Assembly (NCBI GenBank): GCA_024405235.1
Contig: JAKSPA010000141.1
Span: 1 to 5,262, forward strand
Origin: Lentisphaeria bacterium
GTDB lineage: Bacteria > Verrucomicrobiota > Lentisphaeria > Oligosphaerales > Oligosphaeraceae
Length of the DNA stretch: 5,262 nt
Reading direction: 5' to 3'
Below the pieces are notes generated by a model that was not told where the DNA came from, did no database searches, and saw only the letters and a list, made by a program, of their open reading frames with translations. Made by a program: the position numbers and the translations under genes. Position 1 is the stretch's first letter; every line of letters starts with the position of its first letter. This document shows, in pieces, positions 1-5,220 of this stretch.

Positions 1-839
1 CTGGCGCATTTGACGCCGCGCTACGCCTCATCGCGCCATTCCTTCTGGCATTAGGTCTCTTCAAGGCATCGCGTCATAAAGACTCTTGGCAGATTGCCGC
101 GACTCTGGGCGCCTGGTGCGCATGGAACGCGCACGCACTCACGCAGTTCAACGACATAGTAATATCGACATCGACAATTGCGGGCTTCACTGGATTGTTC
201 ATCTTCGCGCCCCAGTCAGCCCAAACGCAATCATCTTCAAGGAAACCAACCGTTTGGGCATATCGATGCATAATCATTCTAATGTCCGCAGTCGCATTGC
301 TATCGTTGATTCGAATTCCAGGCGAGAAGGCAAAGCAGATCGCCGACAACTTCAGAAGTTCAGGAGCATCATATCCGACCTGCAAGGATGCTCTGGAAAA
401 AGCCATGCGCCTGCAACCGCACGGTGTCCTTTCTTCAAAGCTGATGGCCGACATGGCCTTGCAAATGAACGACCTTACGACGGCCGAAAAGGCCATCGAC
501 CACCTAATGCGCATTTCGCCCCATAGGGCCGCGACGCATCTGCGGGCTCTCCGTTTGGCGATTATGAAACAAGATTCCGATGCTGAAAAAGATGCTTTGG
601 CCTCTCTTGAGCAATGGTATCCCACCTCTCCTGAACTCTGGATGTACAAAGCATGCCAATCGACGCCATTCAAGGCGGACCTTCTGGCACTGCGCTATGA
701 AAAAATCCACGCGGATTCCTCTGAAGTTCTTTTCAGCGTGAACATCCCACCTCAAATGCAGAATCTCGCGGGCATTCTTCCCAAACAGATTTACGATGGT
801 GATACTGGCAAAAACATACGTTTCGAACTGCACCAATGA
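1..839 (+). CDS. O-antigen ligase/polymerase-like membrane protein with TPR-like C-terminal tail (5'-truncated by window edge)
   Basis: The frame is open from position 3 to the TGA at 837-839 (278 visible codons), so the gene begins upstream of the window. The internal TTG at 195 is not a believable start because it lies inside a hydrophobic segment. Hydrophobic stretches at visible residues about 6-20, 29-46, 52-69 and 84-103 look like the last membrane spans. The tail that follows has TPR-like helix pairs at about 140-173 and 174-207, with Ala/Leu spacing and 'ISPH'/'WYPTSP' turns. The 'NAHALTQFN' element just before a membrane span resembles the His-containing stretch near the end of Wzy/WaaL-type O-antigen ligase-family proteins, many of which end in TPRs. 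Those proteins polymerise or transfer surface glycans at the periplasmic face of the inner membrane. The family call is inference from layout and this short motif, since the catalytic loop lies outside the window. Other multi-span glycan-assembly or TPR membrane proteins remain possible. The stop overlaps the gmk start. Confidence 0.6.
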   Translation, partial: GAFDAALRLIAPFLLALGLFKASRHKDSWQIAATLGAWCAWNAHALTQFNDIVISTSTIAGFTGLFIFAPQSAQTQSSSRKPTVWAYRCIIILMSAVALLSLIRIPGEKAKQIADNFRSSGASYPTCKDALEKAMRLQPHGVLSSKLMADMALQMNDLTTAEKAIDHLMRISPHRAATHLRALRLAIMKQDSDAEKDALASLEQWYPTSPELWMYKACQSTPFKADLLALRYEKIHADSSEVLFSVNIPPQMQNLAGILPKQIYDGDTGKNIRFELHQ

Positions 840-1441
840 ACAACGGTCTAGCAATCATTCTATCTGGTCCTAGCGGAGCAGGCAAATCAACTCTTGTCAA
901 AAAGGTCAACCAATGGATTCCAGGCATGCTCTTCTCAATTTCCTGCACGACTAGAGCACCGCGCCCTGGCGAAACCGATGGCGTAGACTACCATTTCATC
1001 TCGCAGGAGGAATTTGAAAAGGGCATTGCCAATGGCGATTTTCTTGAACACGCCAATGTCCACGGAAACTACTACGGCACTCCAAAGGCACCTATCATGG
1101 ATGCCATTTGCAATGACAAGACGATGATTTTAGACATTGACATCCAAGGAGCAAGACAGATTCGCGCCTCTCTAGAAACCTCTCCGCTTTCCCAATCGAT
1201 CGAATACATCTTCGTGGCGCCGCCCTCTCTGGAGGTGCTTGAAACGCGGCTTCGCAAACGCGGAACGGAAACGGAAGAAGTCATTCAGAAACGTCTCAAG
1301 AACGCCAGAACGGAAGTCCAGGCCTGGCAGGAATACCAGTTCCTTGTCCTCAACGACGATGTAGAAATCGCAGCCCGCAAACTTGAGAGCATCATTCGCG
1401 CCGCACTCTGCAAGACTCATCGCACAATTTGGAACCCGTAA
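836..1441 (+). CDS. gmk: Guanylate kinase
   Basis: This 201-residue cytoplasmic enzyme transfers phosphate from ATP to GMP, giving GDP for the GTP and dGTP pools; it is normally essential. The length is typical. Visible family signatures in order: P-loop GPSGAGKST (residues 11-19); the GMP-binding segment SCTTRAPRPGE (36-46, with Ser36, Arg40 and Arg43) and Tyr52; Glu71 and the YYGTP motif (79-83), also at the GMP site; the LDIDIQGA strand (99-106); FVAPPS (126-131); and the LID region with Arg138, Arg142 and 'RGTE' (142-145). No key residue is missing. The ATG overlaps the upstream stop as ATGA, and no Shine-Dalgarno sequence is seen before it, so translation probably depends on coupling to the upstream gene. 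In many bacteria gmk lies beside yicC or rpoZ; neither is seen here. The reading frame ends in TAA at 1439-1441. Confidence 0.97.
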   Translation: MNNGLAIILSGPSGAGKSTLVKKVNQWIPGMLFSISCTTRAPRPGETDGVDYHFISQEEFEKGIANGDFLEHANVHGNYYGTPKAPIMDAICNDKTMILDIDIQGARQIRASLETSPLSQSIEYIFVAPPSLEVLETRLRKRGTETEEVIQKRLKNARTEVQAWQEYQFLVLNDDVEIAARKLESIIRAALCKTHRTIWNP

Positions 1442-1463
1442 TGTCCAGCCAAAAGCGCAATGT

Positions 1464-1479
1464 CATTCGAAGTCGAATG
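1464..1479. repeat. Small dyad in the gmk-efflux gap
   Basis: CATTCGA and TCGAATG form exact 7-bp arms around a 2-bp centre (AG). It lies 22 bases after the gmk stop. No T-run follows, so it is a poor fit for an intrinsic terminator. It could be an operator half of the same control region as the larger palindrome at 1518-1543 (about 59 bp centre to centre; both contain TTCG/CGAA cores), or it could be chance. Confidence 0.4.
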
Positions 1480-1517
1480 TCTGCCACCACCTTCTAAACC
1501 TCTCACAATAAAATTCA

Positions 1518-1543
1518 TTGAATTTCGTTTAAACGAAATACAA
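1518..1543. promoter_or_regulatory. Near-perfect 26-bp palindrome upstream of the efflux operon (candidate operator)
   Basis: The core at 1522-1539, ATTTCGTTTAAACGAAAT, is a perfect 18-bp palindrome. Beyond one mismatched pair (A1521/A1540) the symmetry continues with TTG at 1518-1520 and CAA at 1541-1543, so 12 of 13 base pairs match. It has no spacer and so would make a poor RNA hairpin, which favours a protein-binding DNA site. It lies 58 bp before the proposed start of the TolC-family gene, in the place expected for the operator of a dimeric repressor such as a TetR- or MarR-type efflux regulator. No regulator gene is visible in the window. A TAAAAT at 1509-1514 could be a -10 box, which would put the palindrome at and just after the transcription start, but no convincing -35 accompanies it. 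Operator function is inference; the symmetry is directly seen. Confidence 0.6.
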
Positions 1544-1590
1544 GCACTACTTTCTGGAGAGATTTTCTTCGAACTCCGCGCTGTTTTCAT

Positions 1591-1595
1591 AGGAG
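1591..1595 (+). promoter_or_regulatory. Shine-Dalgarno sequence fixing the TolC-family start
   Basis: AGGAG ends 5 bases before the ATG at 1601. The in-frame ATG at 1460 would add 47 residues ahead of the signal peptide and has no comparable site. This decides the start at 1601. Confidence 0.8.
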
Positions 1596-1600
1596 AAAAG

Positions 1601-2962
1601 ATGTACGAAATGCGAAACAAATCACTATATGCGCTTTTATGCGGAATGTTGATAATGTGCAGTTGCGCCACTGTCCGCGAAGCACGCAAGATTCAGAAGG
1701 ACGAAGTCCCGAGGCAGCCAGGCGAATACACCATGTCGGCGCCTGAAGCGGGAATCGTTGCGGGCGAGACCTACACCCTGCCGCAATTGGAGGCGATAGC
1801 CTTGCGATGCAACCCGTCCATGTATCAGTCAGCGCTGTCTGTCGAACAGGCCCGCATCGCATTGGCAAATGCAAAGGCTGGCTATCTTCCGACGCTTTCA
1901 TCCTCCGCAGGCCACAACCGAAGCACATCGAACAGAGACCGCCATCATGGTTCAACACGCAACACAGGAAGCTACAGCGGCGGCTTGAATCTTAGCATCA
2001 CGGTTTTCGATTTCGGCCGCACGAGCGCTGCCATACGTCAGGCTCAGGACTCTCTGGACGCCGCAATCAAAAATTTCGAAAAGCAACGCAATACGACAAT
2101 CTACAATGTTCGCAAAGCCTATTTCGAACTGCGTAGGGCAATGGCTCTTCATGAAGTCGCCATTGAATCCGTATCGCAATACAAGGACCATCTTGATCAG
2201 GTGAAAGTGAAAAAGGAAATAGGCGAATCAATCGAATACGACGTCCTCAAAGCGGAAGTGGACTACCAAAATGCAAGACTGCAGGAAATTTCCACCAACA
2301 ACACAGTTGCCATCGATCAAGGCAATCTTAATTATGCGCTCGGACTGGCGGAAAACATAGAGTTCAATCTTGGCGAATGCGACATCCATGAATACGCGGA
2401 GACGGCCGAAGCACTTCTTGAAACGGCCCGTGCCAACGAACCGTCCCTAGCTTCGCTTCAATACAGCATAAACGTCGCCTCAGGCAGCATTGATGCAGCA
2501 ATAGCGGACCTGTACCCAAATATCTCCCTCTCCTTCGGCGGCAGTGTTTCCGGCCGTAATCCCGCCCTGCCGTGGCTCTGGAATCTCTCAAGCGGTCTGT
2601 CGTTAAGCGGAAACAGCTTCAACGGGGGCAGAACACTAAACTCCGTCCGCCAGGCGGTAGTCTCGCTCCACATTGCACGCAGCCGCTATGCTGCTGCAGA
2701 ACAAGCCCTCTACCGCGACCTTCGGACGGCGACCTTGAATGCCCAAAAGGCCAGACAGTCTCTCGAAGTGGCGGAATTGAGCGCAAAAAGCGCGGAGCGC
2801 AATTTGGACATCGTCAACGAGAAATACAAATACGGCAAAGCGACCAGCGTTGACAGAACCGACGCGCAGGTATCAGCATCTTCCGCAAAAGCTCAAGCCG
2901 TGAATGCCAGATTTGATTTCATGGAGGCGCAGGCCTACATTTCAAGCTTGATAGGAGACTAG
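1601..2962 (+). CDS. TolC/OprM-family outer-membrane efflux lipoprotein
   Basis: The protein (453 residues from this start) should form the trimeric outer-membrane channel and periplasmic tunnel of the exporter encoded downstream. The N-terminus is a signal peptide with hydrophobic core at about residues 8-19, ending MCSC. Cys22 with Ser21 before it is the likely lipidated residue, as in OprM/NodT-type members, although Met at -3 is atypical for a lipobox. The two internally similar OEP repeats are visible. Repeat 1 has AKAGYLPTLS (91-100), an amphipathic strand to VFDFGR (135-140) and long Ala/Glu/Lys-rich helices (141-255). Repeat 2 has IADLYPNISLSFGGS (301-315), a strand region through SGNSFNGGR (336-344) and helices (347-450). 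The segment EKYKYGKATSVDRTDAQ (407-423) matches the classic hairpin-turn motif before the last helix. An upstream ATG at 1460 would give 500 residues but would bury the signal peptide. It is the first gene of the tolC-adaptor-ATPase-permease order, with its own strong ribosome-binding site and a palindrome upstream. Confidence 0.93.
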   Translation: MYEMRNKSLYALLCGMLIMCSCATVREARKIQKDEVPRQPGEYTMSAPEAGIVAGETYTLPQLEAIALRCNPSMYQSALSVEQARIALANAKAGYLPTLSSSAGHNRSTSNRDRHHGSTRNTGSYSGGLNLSITVFDFGRTSAAIRQAQDSLDAAIKNFEKQRNTTIYNVRKAYFELRRAMALHEVAIESVSQYKDHLDQVKVKKEIGESIEYDVLKAEVDYQNARLQEISTNNTVAIDQGNLNYALGLAENIEFNLGECDIHEYAETAEALLETARANEPSLASLQYSINVASGSIDAAIADLYPNISLSFGGSVSGRNPALPWLWNLSSGLSLSGNSFNGGRTLNSVRQAVVSLHIARSRYAAAEQALYRDLRTATLNAQKARQSLEVAELSAKSAERNLDIVNEKYKYGKATSVDRTDAQVSASSAKAQAVNARFDFMEAQAYISSLIGD

Positions 2963-2981
2963 CCGACATCAATGTCTAATC

Positions 2982-3007
2982 TTTTGCATTTGATGGCAAA
3001 TGCAAAA
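2982..3007 (+). repeat. Perfect 11-bp inverted repeat between the TolC-type and adaptor genes
   Basis: TTTTGCATTTG (2982-2992) and CAAATGCAAAA (2997-3007) are exact reverse complements around the 4-base loop ATGG. In RNA this would be an 11-bp stem-loop ending 25 bases before the adaptor's Shine-Dalgarno sequence. It is A/T-rich and followed by CAAATTTCATT rather than a clean T-run, so it is a weak terminator at best. It may act as an mRNA processing or stability element, an attenuator or an operator. A smaller dyad, GACAT-CA-ATGTC (2965-2976), sits just before it. The pairing is directly seen; the role is unknown. Confidence 0.65.
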
Positions 3008-3032
3008 CAAATTTCATTAGCCGTACATATTC

Positions 3033-3037
3033 AAGGA
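3033..3037 (+). promoter_or_regulatory. Shine-Dalgarno sequence fixing the adaptor start
   Basis: AAGGA lies 9 bases before the ATG at 3047. The earlier in-frame ATG at 2972 has no such site, lies only 9 bases after the previous stop, and would make the inverted repeat at 2982-3007 coding. The start at 3047 places the membrane anchor directly at the N-terminus, as expected for the family. Confidence 0.75.
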
Positions 3038-3046
3038 ATAAAAATC

Positions 3047-4423
3047 ATGTTCGTTAAAATTCTCAAGGCGGTCATCACACTGGCGGTTCTTGCCGGACTC
3101 TGGTTCGGCTGGAAATGGTATAAGCAGAAGCCAAAGCAAGCGGAAATCACTTACTTTCGCAGTCAAGTCGTAACCAAAGGTTCCGTCACGCAGGAAGTGA
3201 CCGCCACAGGAACAATCGCTCCAATCAAAAAAGTCTCCGTGACGACGCAGGTCACAGGAAAGATCATCTCTCTTTCCGCCGACTACAACTCTCGTATTAC
3301 CGAAGGACAAGTCATAGCCCTTCTCGACACCGACACATACGAATCATCCTTGGCAAGTGCACGCGCCCAACTCAAAAGCAACGAAGCGAATCTTGCGAAA
3401 ACAAAGGCGCAGCTGACTCTTGCCACAAAGGAACTGACACGCCAGAAGAAACTCTTCGAACGCGAAATGACCACCGAAAGCGATCTTGACAACGCGCAGG
3501 CATCCTACGACCAGCTTCTTGCAACGATCAAAAGCAACGAAGCCGCCATCGAGCAATCACGTGCAAGCGTTAAGACCGCAGAGAAAAATCTTGCGGACTG
3601 CACTATCAACTCTCCTGTCACCGGAATCGTAATCGACCGTGCGGTCGAAGAGGGACAGACGGTCGTTTCGTCAATGAACGCGACAGGACTTTTCACTGTC
3701 GCAACCGACCTTAAGCGAATTCAGGTCCAGGCCGCTATTCCAGAAGCAGATATCGGCGGCATCAAAGTCGGCCAGCGCGTAAACTTCACGGTTGACGCAT
3801 ACAAGACCAAATTCGTCGGTGAAGTCACGCAAATCCGTCTTGCCAGCGCGACAAACTCCAATGTCGTCACCTACCCTGTCATCATCGAAGCGGAAAATCC
3901 TGACGAACGACTCTTCCCTGGCATGACGGCGAACCTCTCCATCATCATTGAAGAGGCAGACGACGTCGTTCTCGTGCCGAATGCAGCCACTCGCTTCCTG
4001 CCTCCAGGCCTGGAGAATTCACCTTTGCCAGGGCAGCGTCCGCATGGCGCCATGCGGCCTGAAATGGGAACATCTCCCGCAGGAGAGCCTCTGGCACCGC
4101 CACAATTTGCCAAGGAAGGCGAAGACAGCAAACCACCAATGGATCAGCCGAGCGAAAACAGCGCGATCATTTGGATTGCCGATTCCGACACGGAAATTCA
4201 TCCTGTGACGGTTGAACTGGGCATCACCGACAGCATTAACACTGTTGTCTTGAAGGGCGGCGAAGAGCTTCTCGGAAAGAACGTCGTTGTCGGCAAGCAA
4301 AGCGCTGCATCAGCAAAAGCAGCTGGAGACAACCAACAGGCGACAAATCCATTCATGCCGAAGCCCCCAGCGCGCGGCGGCAACAACCGCAAAGGCGCAG
4401 GCGCTCCCCCGCCGAGAATGTAG
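3047..4423 (+). CDS. macA: MacA-like periplasmic adaptor (HlyD/membrane fusion protein family)
   Basis: The 458-residue protein should link the inner-membrane ABC transporter to the TolC-type channel. An uncleaved N-terminal anchor (about residues 5-24) leads into the periplasmic domains. These are the first lipoyl half (about 62-97, with VTTQVTGKI and ITEGQVIALLD), a long Lys/Glu/Ala-rich coiled-coil hairpin (about 98-185), and the second lipoyl half starting INSPVTGIV (187-195) with EEGQTV (201-206). A beta-barrel follows (about 223-302, ending LFPGMTANLSI), then a membrane-proximal domain split in two (about 303-318 and 372-417). Between those parts lies a Pro/Gly/Met-rich insertion (about 319-371), and the end is a low-complexity Pro/Gly/Arg tail (about 418-458). 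As I recall, similar linkers and tails occur in many MacA-like proteins paired with FtsX-type transporters, so they need not signal damage. It lies 84 bp after the TolC-type gene and 84 bp before the ATPase gene. The MacA assignment rests on domain layout and partners; the substrate is unknown. Confidence 0.93.
   Translation: MFVKILKAVITLAVLAGLWFGWKWYKQKPKQAEITYFRSQVVTKGSVTQEVTATGTIAPIKKVSVTTQVTGKIISLSADYNSRITEGQVIALLDTDTYESSLASARAQLKSNEANLAKTKAQLTLATKELTRQKKLFEREMTTESDLDNAQASYDQLLATIKSNEAAIEQSRASVKTAEKNLADCTINSPVTGIVIDRAVEEGQTVVSSMNATGLFTVATDLKRIQVQAAIPEADIGGIKVGQRVNFTVDAYKTKFVGEVTQIRLASATNSNVVTYPVIIEAENPDERLFPGMTANLSIIIEEADDVVLVPNAATRFLPPGLENSPLPGQRPHGAMRPEMGTSPAGEPLAPPQFAKEGEDSKPPMDQPSENSAIIWIADSDTEIHPVTVELGITDSINTVVLKGGEELLGKNVVVGKQSAASAKAAGDNQQATNPFMPKPPARGGNNRKGAGAPPPRM
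4040..4057. repeat. Perfect 18-bp GC-rich palindrome inside the adaptor gene
   Basis: CCGCATGGCGCCATGCGG is its own reverse complement over all 18 bases. It encodes part of the Pro/Gly/Met-rich insertion (about residues 332-337 of the adaptor), where protein sequence is probably little constrained. It could be chance symmetry, a binding or restriction site, or the trace of a small palindromic insertion. Confidence 0.5.
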
Positions 4424-4425
4424 TT

Positions 4426-4439
4426 CAATGCACAATGCA
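4426..4439 (+). repeat. Tandem 7-bp repeat CAATGCA x2
   Basis: CAATGCA occurs twice back to back just after the adaptor stop codon. The second copy begins the left arm of the hairpin at 4433-4477, so the right-arm sequence TGCATTG (4471-4477) could pair with either copy, giving two alternative stems. It may have arisen by replication slippage. Confidence 0.5.
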
Positions 4440-4485
4440 TGAATCCATGCGACGTATCGGCGTGAATTCATGCATTGCAATTTTT
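4433..4485 (+). terminator. Long hairpin plus T-run between adaptor and ATPase genes (candidate terminator or attenuator)
   Basis: CAATGCATGAAT (4433-4444) and ATTCATGCATTG (4466-4477) are exact 12-bp reverse complements. The 21-base interior can extend the stem: after one mismatch, 4446-4449 pair with 4461-4464 (one G-U), then CGA/TCG close around CGTA with one bulged G. A run of five T begins four bases after the stem (4481-4485). This resembles an intrinsic terminator, but the stem is A/T-rich and the T-run is short and offset. Since the ATPase gene follows in the same operon, partial termination or differential mRNA stability is more likely than a full stop. A DNA-level operator role is the alternative, because the right arm overlaps a possible -35 box. 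Confidence 0.5.
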
Positions 4486-4490
4486 ACAAT
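4462..4490 (+). promoter_or_regulatory. Weak candidate promoter for the ATPase gene
   Basis: TACAAT at 4485-4490 matches the sigma70 -10 consensus at five of six positions. GTGAAT at 4462-4467, 17 bp upstream, matches the -35 at only three of six. Transcription from it would begin near 4497, leaving a leader of only about 11 bases before the ATG at 4508. That would agree with the missing Shine-Dalgarno sequence there. The -35 overlaps the right arm of the hairpin, so a protein bound to the inverted repeat could block it. This is inference. Confidence 0.25.
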
Positions 4491-4507
4491 AACGAACTTC
4501 TTCCAGT

Positions 4508-5218
4508 ATGCTGCTTGAAATCAAAAACATGTTCAAGACCTACACGCTGGGCGAGACGACGGTCAATGCTCTTGACGGAGTCTCGTTCGGAGTGGATTAC
4601 GGCGAATTCGTAGCCATCATGGGACACTCTGGCTCAGGGAAAAGCACCATGCTTAATATTCTGGGCGCGCTGGACACGCCTACCAGCGGCAGCTACATGC
4701 TGGACGGGCGTGAGGACTCCACCATGTACAGAAACGAACTGGCGACCTGCCGCAACCAGAAACTGGGCTTCGGCTACCAGAACGGCAATCGCCTGCCAAG
4801 AACAAGTGCAGTTGAGCAAGTCGAGCTTCCCGCCTTCTACGGCGGTTGCAAACTTTCCGCAAAGGAACGCCGTGCACGCGCAATCGAACTGCTGACGATG
4901 GTTGGTCTTGGCAAGCGACTCTACCATACTCCAGCGCAGATGTCTGGCGGACAGCAGCAGCGCGTCGCCATCGCACGCGCCCTTATGAACAACCCGCCGC
5001 TGATTCTGGCTGACGAACCGACAGGAAATCTTGACACGAAATCATCCATTGAAATCGTCACTTTCCTCCAGGAACTGAATTCCAAGGGAATCACTATCGT
5101 CATGGTCACACATGAAGACGACATCGCATCGTACGCAAAACGCCGCATCGTGATGAAGGACGGCAAAATCGATCGCGAAGACGACCCCCGCAAAGGAGTG
5201 CCGGCACTACGAGCATAA
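4508..5218 (+). CDS. macB: MacB/LolD-type ABC transporter ATP-binding protein
   Basis: This 236-residue cytoplasmic ATPase powers the FtsX-type permease that starts 2 bases after its stop. ABC motifs in order: Walker A GHSGSGKST (39-47, His40 where Pro is usual in this family), Q-loop Gln91, signature MSGGQQQR (145-152), Walker B LILADEP (165-171, Asp169 and catalytic Glu170), D-loop GNLDT (173-177) and H-loop His202 in VTHED. The start MLLEIKNMFKTY, the IMGHSGSGKS context and the RTSAVEQVELP stretch after the Q-loop are characteristic of the MacB/LolD/FtsE group. E. coli MacB is a fused ATPase-permease of about 650 residues; here the ATPase ends at 236 and is a separate subunit. The Q-loop neighbourhood, GFGYQNGNRLPR (87-98), departs from the usual GFVFQ-x-FNLLPR pattern, but all catalytic residues are kept. 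No Shine-Dalgarno sequence precedes the ATG. The symbol refers to the ATPase half only. Confidence 0.95.
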   Translation: MLLEIKNMFKTYTLGETTVNALDGVSFGVDYGEFVAIMGHSGSGKSTMLNILGALDTPTSGSYMLDGREDSTMYRNELATCRNQKLGFGYQNGNRLPRTSAVEQVELPAFYGGCKLSAKERRARAIELLTMVGLGKRLYHTPAQMSGGQQQRVAIARALMNNPPLILADEPTGNLDTKSSIEIVTFLQELNSKGITIVMVTHEDDIASYAKRRIVMKDGKIDREDDPRKGVPALRA

Positions 5219-5220
5219 CG

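Noticed and set aside
74..673. Long minus-strand ORF of 199 codons opposite the first gene
   Set aside because: Its translation shows no recognisable domain and is Cys/Arg/Ser-rich in a patchy way, while the opposing + frame shows membrane spans, TPR-like repeats and a stop overlapping gmk. It is a shadow.
195..839. Complete 214-residue gene starting at TTG 195
   Set aside because: The same frame is open to the window edge, and the TTG lies within a hydrophobic segment. The gene is better read as truncated at its 5' end.
1464..1479. Dyad as an intrinsic terminator for gmk
   Set aside because: The stem is only 7 bp and no T-run follows, so it does not meet the usual pattern.
1441..1497. Eighteen-codon ORF (MSSQKRNVIRSRMSATTF) whose ATG overlaps the gmk stop as TAATG
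   Set aside because: The coupled start is suggestive, but the peptide is very short, Arg/Ser-rich and has no recognisable feature. The dyad at 1464-1479 lies inside it. It could be a remnant of a lost downstream gene, but nothing supports this.
1460..1600. N-terminal extension of the TolC-family protein from ATG 1460
   Set aside because: It would put 47 residues before the signal peptide and make the 26-bp palindrome coding, and it lacks a Shine-Dalgarno sequence. AGGAG before 1601 is far better.
2972..3046. N-terminal extension of the adaptor from ATG 2972
   Set aside because: No ribosome-binding site is seen, it would push the membrane anchor inward by 25 residues, and it runs through a perfect inverted repeat. 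AAGGA before 3047 supports the shorter form.
4003..4161. Pro/Gly/Met-rich adaptor segment as a frameshift or foreign insertion
   Set aside because: The frame stays open and the membrane-proximal domain resumes cleanly after it. As I recall, comparable linkers are common at this point in MacA-like adaptors.
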